A stretch of 32,553 nucleotides of DNA from positions 1 to 32,553 of the forward strand of contig CASFLA010000006.1 of assembly GCA_949295415.1 (NCBI GenBank), in the 5' to 3' direction. A program made the position numbers and the translations under genes. Position 1 is the stretch's first letter, and each line of letters begins with the position of its first letter. This document shows positions 1-7,251 of this stretch, one piece after another. Source of the DNA: an uncultured Oscillospiraceae bacterium (GTDB lineage: Bacteria; Bacillota; Clostridia; Oscillospirales; Acutalibacteraceae). The notes under the pieces are model-generated. The model was given only the letters and a program-made list of their open reading frames with translations. It was not told the origin of the DNA and did not search any database.

Positions 1-924
1 AAAATCAAGCAATTCCTCAACAAGACCCGATAATCTATCCGCCTCGCCGAGCATAATATCAAGACCATGGCGAACAATATCGTTATCCTCACCCACCGAC
101 AGCTTAACCGTTTCACCCCAGCCCTTAATGGCGGTAAGCGGTGTTCTAAGCTCATGAGAAACCGAGGAAATAAAGTCATTCTTCAAATTTTCTGCGCGTT
201 CAAGCTCGGACGCCATATGGTTTATAGTGTCGCAAAGCTCGCCTATTTCATTATTTTGTTTAACGGTAAGCCTTTCCTTCATATTTCCGCCTGCAATTTT
301 TCTTGCAGCGGCAGTAACCTCGCGAACGGGATGAACAATTGACCTTATAAAATAAGTGCCTGATATAGCGATGAAAACAATTATCAGGATACCAACAATG
401 GTTATCAACGATACTATGGCAACAAAGCCGTTTTGGGCCTTTTCCATTGAAACAACAACGCGGTATGCGCCGTTAGAGCCATATCCCAAATTGGGCAAGA
501 TGTTGGTTATGGCGAGCACTCTCTCACCGTTATCATTTTTACCCAGCCAGGTAACAGTTTCATTTTTTGCAACTGCTTCCTTATAATCAACAAACTCCGG
601 GTAAGGATTTTCAACCGCAAAGCCGTTTGTTGTTATTAACATCTCGCCATCGTTTGAGAAGAACTGAACCTCAACCTTATCTCTGAATTTAAATTCTTCA
701 ACATATTTTCTTGCGGCGTCAGGATAACCCTCTTTATCGGTTAAAGAAAGGAGATTTATATCGCGAACATACTGCATCGCAGAATCGGAAATAAGACCTT
801 CATAATAGTTCAAAATACCTAAAGAAGCAACTATAACGCAAAGAACTATAAGCAAAACAAATATCGGCAGTATATTCAAAAACCATTTTGTTGAAATGCT
901 CTTAAACTTAAGGCTTATATCCAT
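1..924 (-). CDS. Two-component sensor histidine kinase, C-terminus cut by window edge
   Basis: 308 codons are visible; the ATP-binding domain lies beyond the left edge. The N-terminus starts MDISLKFKSISTKWFLNI and has a first membrane helix (about residues 14-35), an extracytoplasmic sensor region of roughly 120 residues, a second membrane helix (about 168-193), then a HAMP-like linker and the dimerisation/phosphoacceptor helix with the H-box SVSHELRTPLTAIKGW. The His of that motif should be the autophosphorylation site. It lies 73 nt downstream of the response regulator at 998-1699 and is probably its partner. The ATG is preceded by AAAGGAGAG, a good ribosome binding site, and a 10-bp palindrome (TTTCCGGAAA, 937-946) sits just before it. 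The ligand is not predictable from the sensor region. Confidence 0.93.
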   Translation of the reverse strand, partial: MDISLKFKSISTKWFLNILPIFVLLIVLCVIVASLGILNYYEGLISDSAMQYVRDINLLSLTDKEGYPDAARKYVEEFKFRDKVEVQFFSNDGEMLITTNGFAVENPYPEFVDYKEAVAKNETVTWLGKNDNGERVLAITNILPNLGYGSNGAYRVVVSMEKAQNGFVAIVSLITIVGILIIVFIAISGTYFIRSIVHPVREVTAAARKIAGGNMKERLTVKQNNEIGELCDTINHMASELERAENLKNDFISSVSHELRTPLTAIKGWGETVKLSVGEDNDIVRHGLDIMLGEADRLSGLVEELLDF

Positions 925-997
925 TCTGTTCTCTCCTTTCCGGAAATTTCTGAAACTTATTATTTAGTGCGAGGCGATTCGAATATTTCTTCTCTGC

Positions 998-1699
998 TTA
1001 CTTAGTGCACCACTTATAGCCCATGCCCCAGACTGTAACAAGATGCTTCGGGTTAGAGGGCTCGTCCTCAATCTTCATACGAAGTCTTCTGATATTAACA
1101 TCAACAATCTTTTCTTCGCCGAAATACGATTCGCCCCAAACTCTTGTTAAAATATCTCCTCTGTCAAGCGGAGTATCGGGATTGGAAAAAAGATATTCAA
1201 TAATCTGAAACTCAACCTGAGTCAGCTCAATGTTGCGGCCATTTTTAGAAAGTGTGCGTCTGCGCATATTGAGAACAAAATCGTCGTGCCTTATCTCCTC
1301 AGAAATTTCTTTAGGCTGATTTTCAACAAGCTCAATTCTGCGATAGAGCGAATCAATTCGAGCATTTAGCTCAGTCGGACTAAAGGGCTTGGTTATATAG
1401 TCATCAGCGCCAAGCATAAGGCCGCTTACCTTATCCATCTCCTGAGTTCTTGCAGTCAGCATTATAATTCCAAGCGTTTCGGAACGCTTGCGAAGCTCCT
1501 TGCAAAGAGTAAACCCGTCCATACCCGGCATTGTTATATCAAGAAGCGCTATATCAAAGCCCAATGGGTCATTATCATATATTTCAAGAGCCTCCTCGCC
1601 TGAGCCTGCTTCAACCGTTTCATAACCAACGCGGCGAAGATTTATAACCTCAAACTCGCGGATATTCTGCTCGTCCTCAACAATTAAAATTCTCTTCAT
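998..1699 (-). CDS. OmpR/PhoB-family response regulator
   Basis: A 233-residue two-domain regulator. The receiver domain (about 1-120) has the acidic pocket E8/D9, phosphoacceptor D54 in ALLDITMPGMDG, T82 and the conserved K104 in the GADDYITKPF motif. The C-terminal winged helix (about 135-233) shows the usual TQVEFQIIEYL, VDVNIRRLRMKIE and VWGMGYKW segments. It should bind DNA when phosphorylated by the kinase encoded immediately downstream. AAGGAG lies 6 nt before the ATG. It follows a lipoprotein gene by 41 nt, so the three genes probably form one transcript. The regulon is unknown; the closest named families (PhoP/PhoB/ResD) cannot be distinguished here. Confidence 0.96.
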   Translation of the reverse strand: MKRILIVEDEQNIREFEVINLRRVGYETVEAGSGEEALEIYDNDPLGFDIALLDITMPGMDGFTLCKELRKRSETLGIIMLTARTQEMDKVSGLMLGADDYITKPFSPTELNARIDSLYRRIELVENQPKEISEEIRHDDFVLNMRRRTLSKNGRNIELTQVEFQIIEYLFSNPDTPLDRGDILTRVWGESYFGEEKIVDVNIRRLRMKIEDEPSNPKHLVTVWGMGYKWCTK

Positions 1700-1740
1700 C
1701 TGATAACTCCTTATTATTTAGTATAAAACGGTTAGGCGCT

Positions 1741-3051
1741 TTACTCAATAAAGCCAAAATTCTCAGTAACAAACTGGTTGCCGGGGTTTAATGCGCTGTT
1801 ACCAAACCGAACGGCATAAACATACTCTGTATTTCGGGCGATTTCATAATACTGCTCATAGCTTGCAAAATTATCGTTCCATTCATTTTTGCTTATTAGC
1901 TGTATCCTCATTATTTCTTCGCCGATTTCGGCAGTTTCCTCATCCCATCTGTAGATAATGCGCTGCTTCAAATCAAGCCTTTTTAAAACGGTAAACTTGC
2001 CAACCCAAGCATTAGGAATATTGAAATAATACCCATCGGTATAATTTATAAGCGATTGAGCAAACGGAATAAGCTCTTTACCGTCAAATCTGTTCCATAT
2101 TGTCAAATAAACGGCATCTGATTCCGCCATTCCGAGCGTTAACGGCAGCTTTGATGCTAAAGGAATATCAATGCAACCGTCATTATCATAATCACCACAT
2201 AAAACGGTTGATGCTCGCAAGGTTTTTAAATTCTCGGTAACCTTACCGTTTTTTGATGCAAACGCATTAACAAGCTTCTTATCCTTCAAATATACAACCT
2301 CGGTAATAACTCCGGTTGACTTTTGAGCATCAATGAATATTGCCTGCCTTCCATCAGGAAGCTTGGAAATTTTAGGCTCATAATATCCCGTAACCGTTCC
2401 GTCAAGCTCGCAGGAACCGGTAACCTTAAAGCCCGATTCTGAAAGAGCAAGAAGCGATGCGGTTGCGGTTTTTAGTTCGCGGTCGAGATGAACTGCCGCA
2501 ATTTCCATTATTCCGTCAGAATCAAAGTCATAGGTTGTAAGAACCGAATATTCTCCGCTTATAACCTCTGACATAATGCCCTTATTGACCGAGTAAATTG
2601 AGAAATGCCTGTCAATATCGGAAAATCTGCTCCAGCAGACAACTATTTTAGCAACACCCGAATCATCAAGCATCTGGAAATCAACCGATTCAACGCCGGA
2701 GGCCACAACCTCAATATCCGAAACCGAAACCCACTCATTATTGAACCAACAAATATAGTTGATATGTAAAACCGAGGTATTTTCATCGGTGGTGGTGCTA
2801 TAAAAAGCAAAGGCCTCATTCTTGCCGTCATTATCAATATCGCGCAAGATTATGGGAGAACGGTTTTCACCCTTAGTGGGATAAACAAGTTTTACCGAGT
2901 CATCAGCATATTTTTCGAGGGCAAGCTGTATATCGTAAAGCTCGCCGGACGGTTTAGGCGATATAATTGCATCGGCAACATCCAACCCAAACGAGCAAGA
3001 GCAAAGCAACAGCATAGATGCCACTAAAAATGCAAGCATTTTCTTTCTCAC
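1741..3051 (-). CDS. Putative lipoprotein with DxDxDG (VCBS/FG-GAP-like) repeats
   Basis: 436 residues starting at GTG, with AAGGAGGAG just upstream. A lysine-rich start and hydrophobic stretch end in L-C-S-C, so lipidation at C19 (or C17) is predicted. The body contains at least three acidic loops of the FG-GAP/VCBS type: DIDNDGKNEAFAF, DFDSDGIMEIAAV and GDYDNDGCIDIPLA. Such loops usually bind Ca2+ in beta-propeller-like surface proteins. I do not recognise a specific function. It is the first gene of a probable operon with a response regulator and sensor kinase, so it may be an accessory sensor or a substrate-facing surface protein for that system; this is inference from position. Confidence 0.85.
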   Translation of the reverse strand: MRKKMLAFLVASMLLLCSCSFGLDVADAIISPKPSGELYDIQLALEKYADDSVKLVYPTKGENRSPIILRDIDNDGKNEAFAFYSTTTDENTSVLHINYICWFNNEWVSVSDIEVVASGVESVDFQMLDDSGVAKIVVCWSRFSDIDRHFSIYSVNKGIMSEVISGEYSVLTTYDFDSDGIMEIAAVHLDRELKTATASLLALSESGFKVTGSCELDGTVTGYYEPKISKLPDGRQAIFIDAQKSTGVITEVVYLKDKKLVNAFASKNGKVTENLKTLRASTVLCGDYDNDGCIDIPLASKLPLTLGMAESDAVYLTIWNRFDGKELIPFAQSLINYTDGYYFNIPNAWVGKFTVLKRLDLKQRIIYRWDEETAEIGEEIMRIQLISKNEWNDNFASYEQYYEIARNTEYVYAVRFGNSALNPGNQFVTENFGFIE

Positions 3052-3120
3052 AGCTTCTCCTCCTTTTTAAAATAGCACATAGTATTATAAATTATAATAA
3101 GCATATAATTATACATTTTG

Positions 3121-3149
3121 ATTATAACATAAAGCATTTATAATTTCAC
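3121..3149 (-). promoter_or_regulatory. Possible sigma-A promoter for the lipoprotein/two-component operon
   Basis: Read on the minus strand: GTGAAA, 17-nt spacer, TATAAT, about 70 nt before the GTG start. The -10 is perfect but the -35 matches only four of six, and the area is so AT-rich that other -10 choices exist. Confidence 0.35.
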
Positions 3150-3187
3150 TACTTTTTTACACATTATTTTAAAAAATTACAAAATTA

Positions 3188-3285
3188 AAACACCCACAAA
3201 TTTTGCAGACCCATGGCGATATAATACACCTGCGGCGATGCCATGCATGTTCACGCGTGATTCCATCCGAAGTCTGCGACTTGGA
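3188..3285. other. Non-coding GC-richer element with several short palindromes
   Basis: This stretch sits between the tRNA terminator and the lipoprotein promoter and is clearly less AT-rich than its flanks. It contains the 10-bp palindrome TCACGCGTGA, CATGCATG, arms CATGGC/GCCATG, and a 9-bp stem with one bulge (ATCC-G-AAGTC/GACTTGGAT, loop TGC). No convincing open reading frame is present. It may be a dispersed repeat or a decayed tRNA-operon tail; nothing further can be assigned. Confidence 0.3.
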
Positions 3286-3293
3286 TAAAAAAT

Positions 3294-3326
3294 AAAAAGC
3301 ACCTGAACAGTGTTCAGGTGCTTTTT
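3294..3326 (-). terminator. Rho-independent terminator of the tRNA operon
   Basis: A near-perfect inverted repeat: AAAAAGCACCTGAACA and its complement separated by one base, so a stem of about 14 bp with a small loop, ending in TTTTT on the minus strand. It lies directly after the CCA of tRNA-Glu. The symmetric A/T runs would also allow function on the plus strand. Confidence 0.85.
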
Positions 3327-3328
3327 AT

Positions 3329-3403
3329 TGGTGACCCGGACGAGAATCGAACTCGTGTTACCGCCGTGAAAGGGCGGTGTCTTAGCCGCTTGACCACCGG
3401 GCC
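3329..3403 (-). tRNA. tRNA-Glu (anticodon TTC), CCA encoded
   Basis: Reverse complement folds as a standard cloverleaf: acceptor GGCCCGG/CCGGGTC with one G-T pair, D arm GTGGTCAAGCGGCTAAGAC, anticodon stem CCGCC/GGCGG with loop CTTTCAC (anticodon TTC), T loop GTTCGATTC, discriminator A followed by genomic CCA. Mature length without CCA is 72 nt. It is co-transcribed with tRNA-Met, 5 nt upstream. Confidence 0.97.
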
Positions 3404-3408
3404 GGAAT

Positions 3409-3485
3409 TGGTAGCGGTGATAGGACTTGAACCTACGACAAATCGGGTATGAACCGAGTGCTCTAGCCAACTGAGCTACACCGCC
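3409..3485 (-). tRNA. tRNA-Met, elongator type (anticodon CAT), CCA encoded
   Basis: Reverse complement: acceptor GGCGGTG/CACCGCT, D arm TAGCTCAGTTGGCTAGAGC, anticodon stem CTCGG/CCGAT-type with loop TTCATAC, T loop GTTCAAGTC, A plus genomic CCA. The paired G1 and the overall match to elongator tRNA-Met (an initiator would have an unpaired first base and three G-C pairs in the anticodon stem) argue against fMet. A CAT tRNA could also be lysidinylated Ile2, but the GGCGGTG acceptor fits Met better. Confidence 0.94.
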
Positions 3486-3515
3486 ATATTTTATGCCACA
3501 CTTAGCGACTCGCCT

Positions 3516-3545
3516 ATTATAATACCTCTTAATATGTTTTGTCAA
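3516..3545 (-). promoter_or_regulatory. Sigma-A promoter for tRNA-Met/tRNA-Glu
   Basis: Minus strand reads TTGACA, 18-nt spacer, TATAAT. Both hexamers are perfect and the -10 ends about 30 nt before the first base of tRNA-Met. Confidence 0.85.
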
Positions 3546-3665
3546 GTTATTTTTGAAAAATAATTGGTAAGATTTCGGTTTTTAATATCCCTATTCGCCG
3601 CTTTAGATTAGCATAAATGAAAAACCTCGGCAAAAACTAATAAAAATTTAAGGAAGGTTAAAATC

Positions 3666-4028
3666 ATGAATATAGACATAAAAAAATTGAAGCTCGGGGT
3701 AGGCGGAATCGCATCGGGGTTTATTAACGGATTGCTCGGTGCAGGCGGCGGAATGATTGCCGTTCCAACCTTATCATCTCTAGGGCTCGACCGCAAAAAA
3801 GCTCACGCAAATTCGGTTGCCGTTATAATGCCGCTTTCTGTTTTCTCGGCGGCGCTTTATATTGCTTCGGGCAAGGTTCATATCCCTGATGCTTTACCCT
3901 ACATTCCTTTAGGATTGCTTGGCTCGTTTTTTGGAACTTTTTTCCTATCAAAAATTTCAAATTCTATCTTGAAAAAGATTTTTGCTTTATTCGTAATTTG
4001 GGCAGGAGTGAGGCTCTTTCTAAAATGA
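3666..4028 (+). CDS. TSUP (TauE/SafE) permease, N-terminal half protein
   Basis: A 120-residue membrane protein with about four hydrophobic segments. The start contains GGIASGFINGLLGAGGGMIAV, the glycine-rich hallmark of the first TSUP repeat, and later KKAHANSVAVIMPLS, another family signature. Full-length TSUP proteins are about 240-270 residues with two such repeats; this gene encodes only one and its stop overlaps the start of the second half in an ATGA. AAGGAAGG lies 7 nt before the ATG. The two products probably assemble as a heterodimer exporting or importing a small organic or sulfur-containing anion (the family handles sulfite, sulfoacetate and similar); the substrate is not predictable. 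Confidence 0.88.
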   Translation: MNIDIKKLKLGVGGIASGFINGLLGAGGGMIAVPTLSSLGLDRKKAHANSVAVIMPLSVFSAALYIASGKVHIPDALPYIPLGLLGSFFGTFFLSKISNSILKKIFALFVIWAGVRLFLK

Positions 4029-4396
4029 ATATTTTTGTTCTTATTGCCTCGTTTTTAGCCGGTGCGTTAAGCGGCATGGGGCTTGGAGGCGGCGGAATTC
4101 TTTTGATTTTTCTTACTGCCTTTTCCTCTGTTGACCAACTGACTGCTCAAGGCATAAACCTCATCTTTTTCCTCCCAACAGGGCTTCTTGCCATAATAAT
4201 TTATGCAATTAAAAAGCAAATTGAATGGAAAATCGTTTTTAAAATGTGGCTTTTTGGTTCGGTTGGCGCGCTGGGCGGATATTTCATTGCAAAAGCAATA
4301 GAAACCCAATATCTATCAAAGATTTTTGCCGCTTTTTTAATTATTTTCGGCCTTATAACTTTATTTACGAAGGATAAAAGCAAAAAAGCAGAGTAG
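4025..4396 (+). CDS. TSUP (TauE/SafE) permease, C-terminal half protein
   Basis: 123 residues, the second repeat of a TSUP transporter: LAGALSGMGLGGGGILLIF matches the glycine-rich motif and QLTAQGINLIFFLPTG matches the repeat's second signature. I chose the ATG that overlaps the upstream stop (ATGA), because this arrangement gives translational coupling and a start directly before a hydrophobic helix; the reading frame is open 27 nt further upstream, but a start there would extend well into the first gene. Both halves lack any frameshift-like trace (each has its own start and stop), so I read this as a true two-gene transporter rather than a broken one. A bidirectional terminator follows immediately. 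Confidence 0.88.
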   Translation: MNIFVLIASFLAGALSGMGLGGGGILLIFLTAFSSVDQLTAQGINLIFFLPTGLLAIIIYAIKKQIEWKIVFKMWLFGSVGALGGYFIAKAIETQYLSKIFAAFLIIFGLITLFTKDKSKKAE

Positions 4397-4415
4397 CGTT
4401 TGCCACTCTGCTTTT
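4384..4415. terminator. Bidirectional terminator between TSUP genes and aspS
   Basis: Stem AAAAGCAGAGT/ACTCTGCTTTT (11 bp) with a 10-nt loop. It overlaps the end of the second TSUP gene and has T runs in both directions, so it should also end the gatCAB-aspS transcript coming from the right. Confidence 0.85.
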
Positions 4416-4424
4416 AAATTTAGT

Positions 4425-5798
4425 TTATGGACGGAGTCTGTCACGGTCGCGGGGGAATGCGGTTGCCTGCTTGATATTATCAAGGCCTAAAATGTTCTGA
4501 ACAATACGCTCAAGGCCAAGACCCATACCACCATGAGGCGGCATACCGTATTTATGCATAGTGAGGTAATCCTCAAACTGCTCAATATCCATTCCTCTGC
4601 GCTTCATTTTTGCAACCTGCTGCTCGTAATCATGAATACGCTGACCGCCGGTTGTAACCTCAAGGCCGTTAAGAAGCATATCGAAGCTGAGAGTATATCT
4701 CGGGTCCTCAGGGTCCTCCATTGTATAGAACGGGCGTTTAACCTCGGGATAATGAGTAACAAAAACAATCGGAGCATTATGCTCTTTTAAGAAATATTCG
4801 CCAAGCCATTTTTCCTCTTCAGGAGCAAAGTCAGGCTCTAAGAGAGCGCGCTTGCCCTGTTCGCCGGGATGAGCATCAGCAAAGAGCTGTTTTGCCTCCA
4901 TAAAGGTAATCTTCGGGAAAACGGTAAGCTCGGGTAATCTTTGGTCACGGCCAAGATACATCTCAAGCTCAGGAGCATACTCCTCATTGAGCACCTTAAA
5001 CATATACTGGAACATTCTTGCCTCAAGCTCCATAAGGTCCTCAAAAGACTTTATAAAGCCCATCTCAAGATCCATACCCTGAAACTCGTTAATATGGCGG
5101 TTGGTGCTGTATTTCTCGGCTCTGAAAACAGGGCCAACGGTAAATACCTTCTGAAAAACGCCAACCATAATCTGCTTATAGGTCTGGGGACTCTGGTTAA
5201 GATATGCCTTCTGACCAAAATAGTCAACCTCAAACATATCGGCGCCACCCTCTGCGCCTGCAGTAACCATTTTAGGCGGAACAAACTCGGTAAAGCCCTC
5301 TTGGCGAAGGAAAGAACGGAATGCATACTGAACACCGTCAGCAATCTTTAAAATAGCTCTGATCTTGGGGTTACGAAGCGAGATGATGCGGTTATCAAGC
5401 AAGGTGTTGAGGTTAAGTTTTTCCATTTTTCTATCGTTTCCGATTTCAACAGGAGGAATTTCAGCCTTACCCGAAATGCGCTTCATATCGTCAATTCGAA
5501 TATCAAAGCCTAGGCGGCTTCTTTCTTCAGAGATAAGAGTTCCGTCAATAATAACGCACTCCTCAACCGAGAAATCTTTAACAGAAACTGCTGATTTGCC
5601 CTCCTCCCAGATGCACTGGAAGGTGCTTCTTGCGGTTCTGATAATAACAAAAGCGAAACCGCTCATTTCTTTAATGCGATGAATAGTTCCCTTAACGGTA
5701 ACCTTATCGCCGTCCTTTATAGTGTCATTCTTAAAGCCATCGATAATATAAGAAATCTCGGTTTTATCGATTCTTTTTTCAGTATTTATAAATTCCAT
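4425..5798 (-). CDS. aspS: Aspartate--tRNA(Asp/Asn) ligase, archaeal type, likely non-discriminating
   Basis: 457 residues: N-terminal OB-fold anticodon-binding domain (about 20-115) and class II catalytic core with motif 2 (FRAEKYSTNRHINEFQGMDLEMGF) and motif 3 (GMGLGLERIVQNILG). The C-terminus FPRDRDRLRP is the archaeal-type AspRS ending; AsnRS ends differently. H40, in VKGTIHRIKE, occupies the position that is Trp in discriminating archaeal AspRS and His in the non-discriminating Deinococcus AspRS2. Charging tRNA-Asn with Asp would feed GatCAB, whose genes precede it by 10 nt in the same operon under an Asn-specific T-box. GGAGG lies 6 nt before the ATG. The context is as strong an argument as the residue. 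No separate asnS is in the window. Confidence 0.93.
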   Translation of the reverse strand: MEFINTEKRIDKTEISYIIDGFKNDTIKDGDKVTVKGTIHRIKEMSGFAFVIIRTARSTFQCIWEEGKSAVSVKDFSVEECVIIDGTLISEERSRLGFDIRIDDMKRISGKAEIPPVEIGNDRKMEKLNLNTLLDNRIISLRNPKIRAILKIADGVQYAFRSFLRQEGFTEFVPPKMVTAGAEGGADMFEVDYFGQKAYLNQSPQTYKQIMVGVFQKVFTVGPVFRAEKYSTNRHINEFQGMDLEMGFIKSFEDLMELEARMFQYMFKVLNEEYAPELEMYLGRDQRLPELTVFPKITFMEAKQLFADAHPGEQGKRALLEPDFAPEEEKWLGEYFLKEHNAPIVFVTHYPEVKRPFYTMEDPEDPRYTLSFDMLLNGLEVTTGGQRIHDYEQQVAKMKRRGMDIEQFEDYLTMHKYGMPPHGGMGLGLERIVQNILGLDNIKQATAFPRDRDRLRP

Positions 5799-5808
5799 GA
5801 TTTCCTCC

Positions 5809-7251
5809 TTAAATTTTAGCGAGTTCTTCGCCGACTATTTTGTTAACGGTATCAGGCTTTGCCTTGCCGCTCATCTGCTTCATAACCTGACCGACAAAGA
5901 AGCCAACAACCTTGGTCTGACCGTTTTTATACTGCTCGACAGTGGCAGGGTTTGCCGCAAATACAGCCGCAACTGCTTCTCTTATAGCATCGCTGTCATC
6001 AACCTGCTCAAGACCATTATCCTTAATGTATTTTTCAACATCAAAATCGGCATCTGCAAAGAACATTTCTTCAAATACCTGTTTACCTGTTTGCTTATTT
6101 ATGCGGTCCGCCGCAACAATTTCAATAAACTGAGCGAACTTTTTAGGGTCTAGCTTAATATTTTCAGGTAAAACACCGCGCTCGTTCATAAAATACATAA
6201 TCTGCGTCATAATCCAGTAGCGAACCTCTTTAGGATTGTTGCAGATAGCAACGGTTTCCTCGAAGAGTTTTGCTAAGTATTTTGAACCTGCAATAATTTC
6301 AGCATCGGCTTTAGCTATTCCAAACTGTTCGCCATAGCGGATAACCTTTGCCTCTGAGAACTCAGGCATTGAATCGGTATAGTCCTTTATGGTTTCATCT
6401 GATATCGAAATTGGCGGAATATCAGGCTCGGGGAAATAACGGTAGTCCTGTGCATTCTCTTTTGAACGCATAGCAAAGGTTTTGCCCTTGTTATCGTCCC
6501 ATCGCCTTGTTTCCTGAACAACCTTTTCGCCCTTTTCTATAGCCTCAATCTGACGTGCGGATTCATAAGCGATAACACGCTCAATAGCCTTAAACGAGTT
6601 GATGTTCTTCATTTCGGTTCTGGTGCCGAACTCATCGCTGCCTTTAGGACGAACCGAGAGGTTAACGTCAGCACGCATTGAGCCTTCCTGCATCTTGCAG
6701 TCAGAAATTCCGAGATATTCAAAGGTTGATTTTAACTTAGCCAAATAAGCAACAACCTCTTCGGCACTTCTGAAATCAGGCTCTGAAACTATCTCAATAA
6801 GCGGAACACCGCAACGGTTATAGTCAGGGAAGGTTGCATCGCCGTAAGCCGAGTGAATCAGCTTGCCTGCGTCCTCCTCCATATGAATTTCGTGAATGCG
6901 AATGGTTTTGGTTTTGCCGCTTCTGGTGGTTATCTCAACTGCGCCGTTCTGTGCAAAGGGCAGATAAAGCTGAGATATCTGATATGCTTTAGGTAAGTCA
7001 GGATAAAAGTAATTCTTTCTGTCAAACTTATTGTATCTTGTTATATCGCAGTTAAGCGCAAGACCCGCCTTTACAGCATATTCAAGCACTTTTTTGTTAA
7101 GCACGGGGAGAGTTCCCGGCATACCTGTGCAAACAGGGCAGCAATGTGTGTTGGGTGCGCCGCCGAATTCGGTGGTGCAGGAGCAGAAAATCTTGGTTTT
7201 GGTCGCAAGTTCAACGTGAACCTCAAGACCCATTACTAATTCCCATTCCAT
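5809..7251 (-). CDS. gatB: Asp/Glu-tRNA(Asn/Gln) amidotransferase subunit B
   Basis: 480 residues, the normal length. The start MGLEVHVELATKTKIFCSC and the Cys pairs (C23/C25 and C38/C41 in THCCPVCTGMPG) form the GatB zinc site; the kinase-like core phosphorylates the misacylated Asp/Glu on tRNA. The C-terminal tail (about 330-480) is the YqeY-like tRNA-binding domain. The start codon immediately follows the gatA stop, and its GGAGGTGATG ribosome binding site lies inside the gatA coding end, so the two are translationally coupled. In this operon the product most likely converts Asp-tRNA(Asn) to Asn-tRNA(Asn). Confidence 0.97.
   Translation of the reverse strand: MEWELVMGLEVHVELATKTKIFCSCTTEFGGAPNTHCCPVCTGMPGTLPVLNKKVLEYAVKAGLALNCDITRYNKFDRKNYFYPDLPKAYQISQLYLPFAQNGAVEITTRSGKTKTIRIHEIHMEEDAGKLIHSAYGDATFPDYNRCGVPLIEIVSEPDFRSAEEVVAYLAKLKSTFEYLGISDCKMQEGSMRADVNLSVRPKGSDEFGTRTEMKNINSFKAIERVIAYESARQIEAIEKGEKVVQETRRWDDNKGKTFAMRSKENAQDYRYFPEPDIPPISISDETIKDYTDSMPEFSEAKVIRYGEQFGIAKADAEIIAGSKYLAKLFEETVAICNNPKEVRYWIMTQIMYFMNERGVLPENIKLDPKKFAQFIEIVAADRINKQTGKQVFEEMFFADADFDVEKYIKDNGLEQVDDSDAIREAVAAVFAANPATVEQYKNGQTKVVGFFVGQVMKQMSGKAKPDTVNKIVGEELAKI

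Noticed and set aside
3261..3292. Second terminator after the tRNA operon
   Set aside because: The bulged stem ATCC-G-AAGTC/GACTTGGAT is followed by A, not T, on the plus strand and has no T run on the minus strand.
3177..3545. 122-codon open frame over the tRNA pair
   Set aside because: It is read through both tRNA genes and their terminator on the coding strand of the tRNAs; the peptide is a translation artefact often seen at tRNA clusters.
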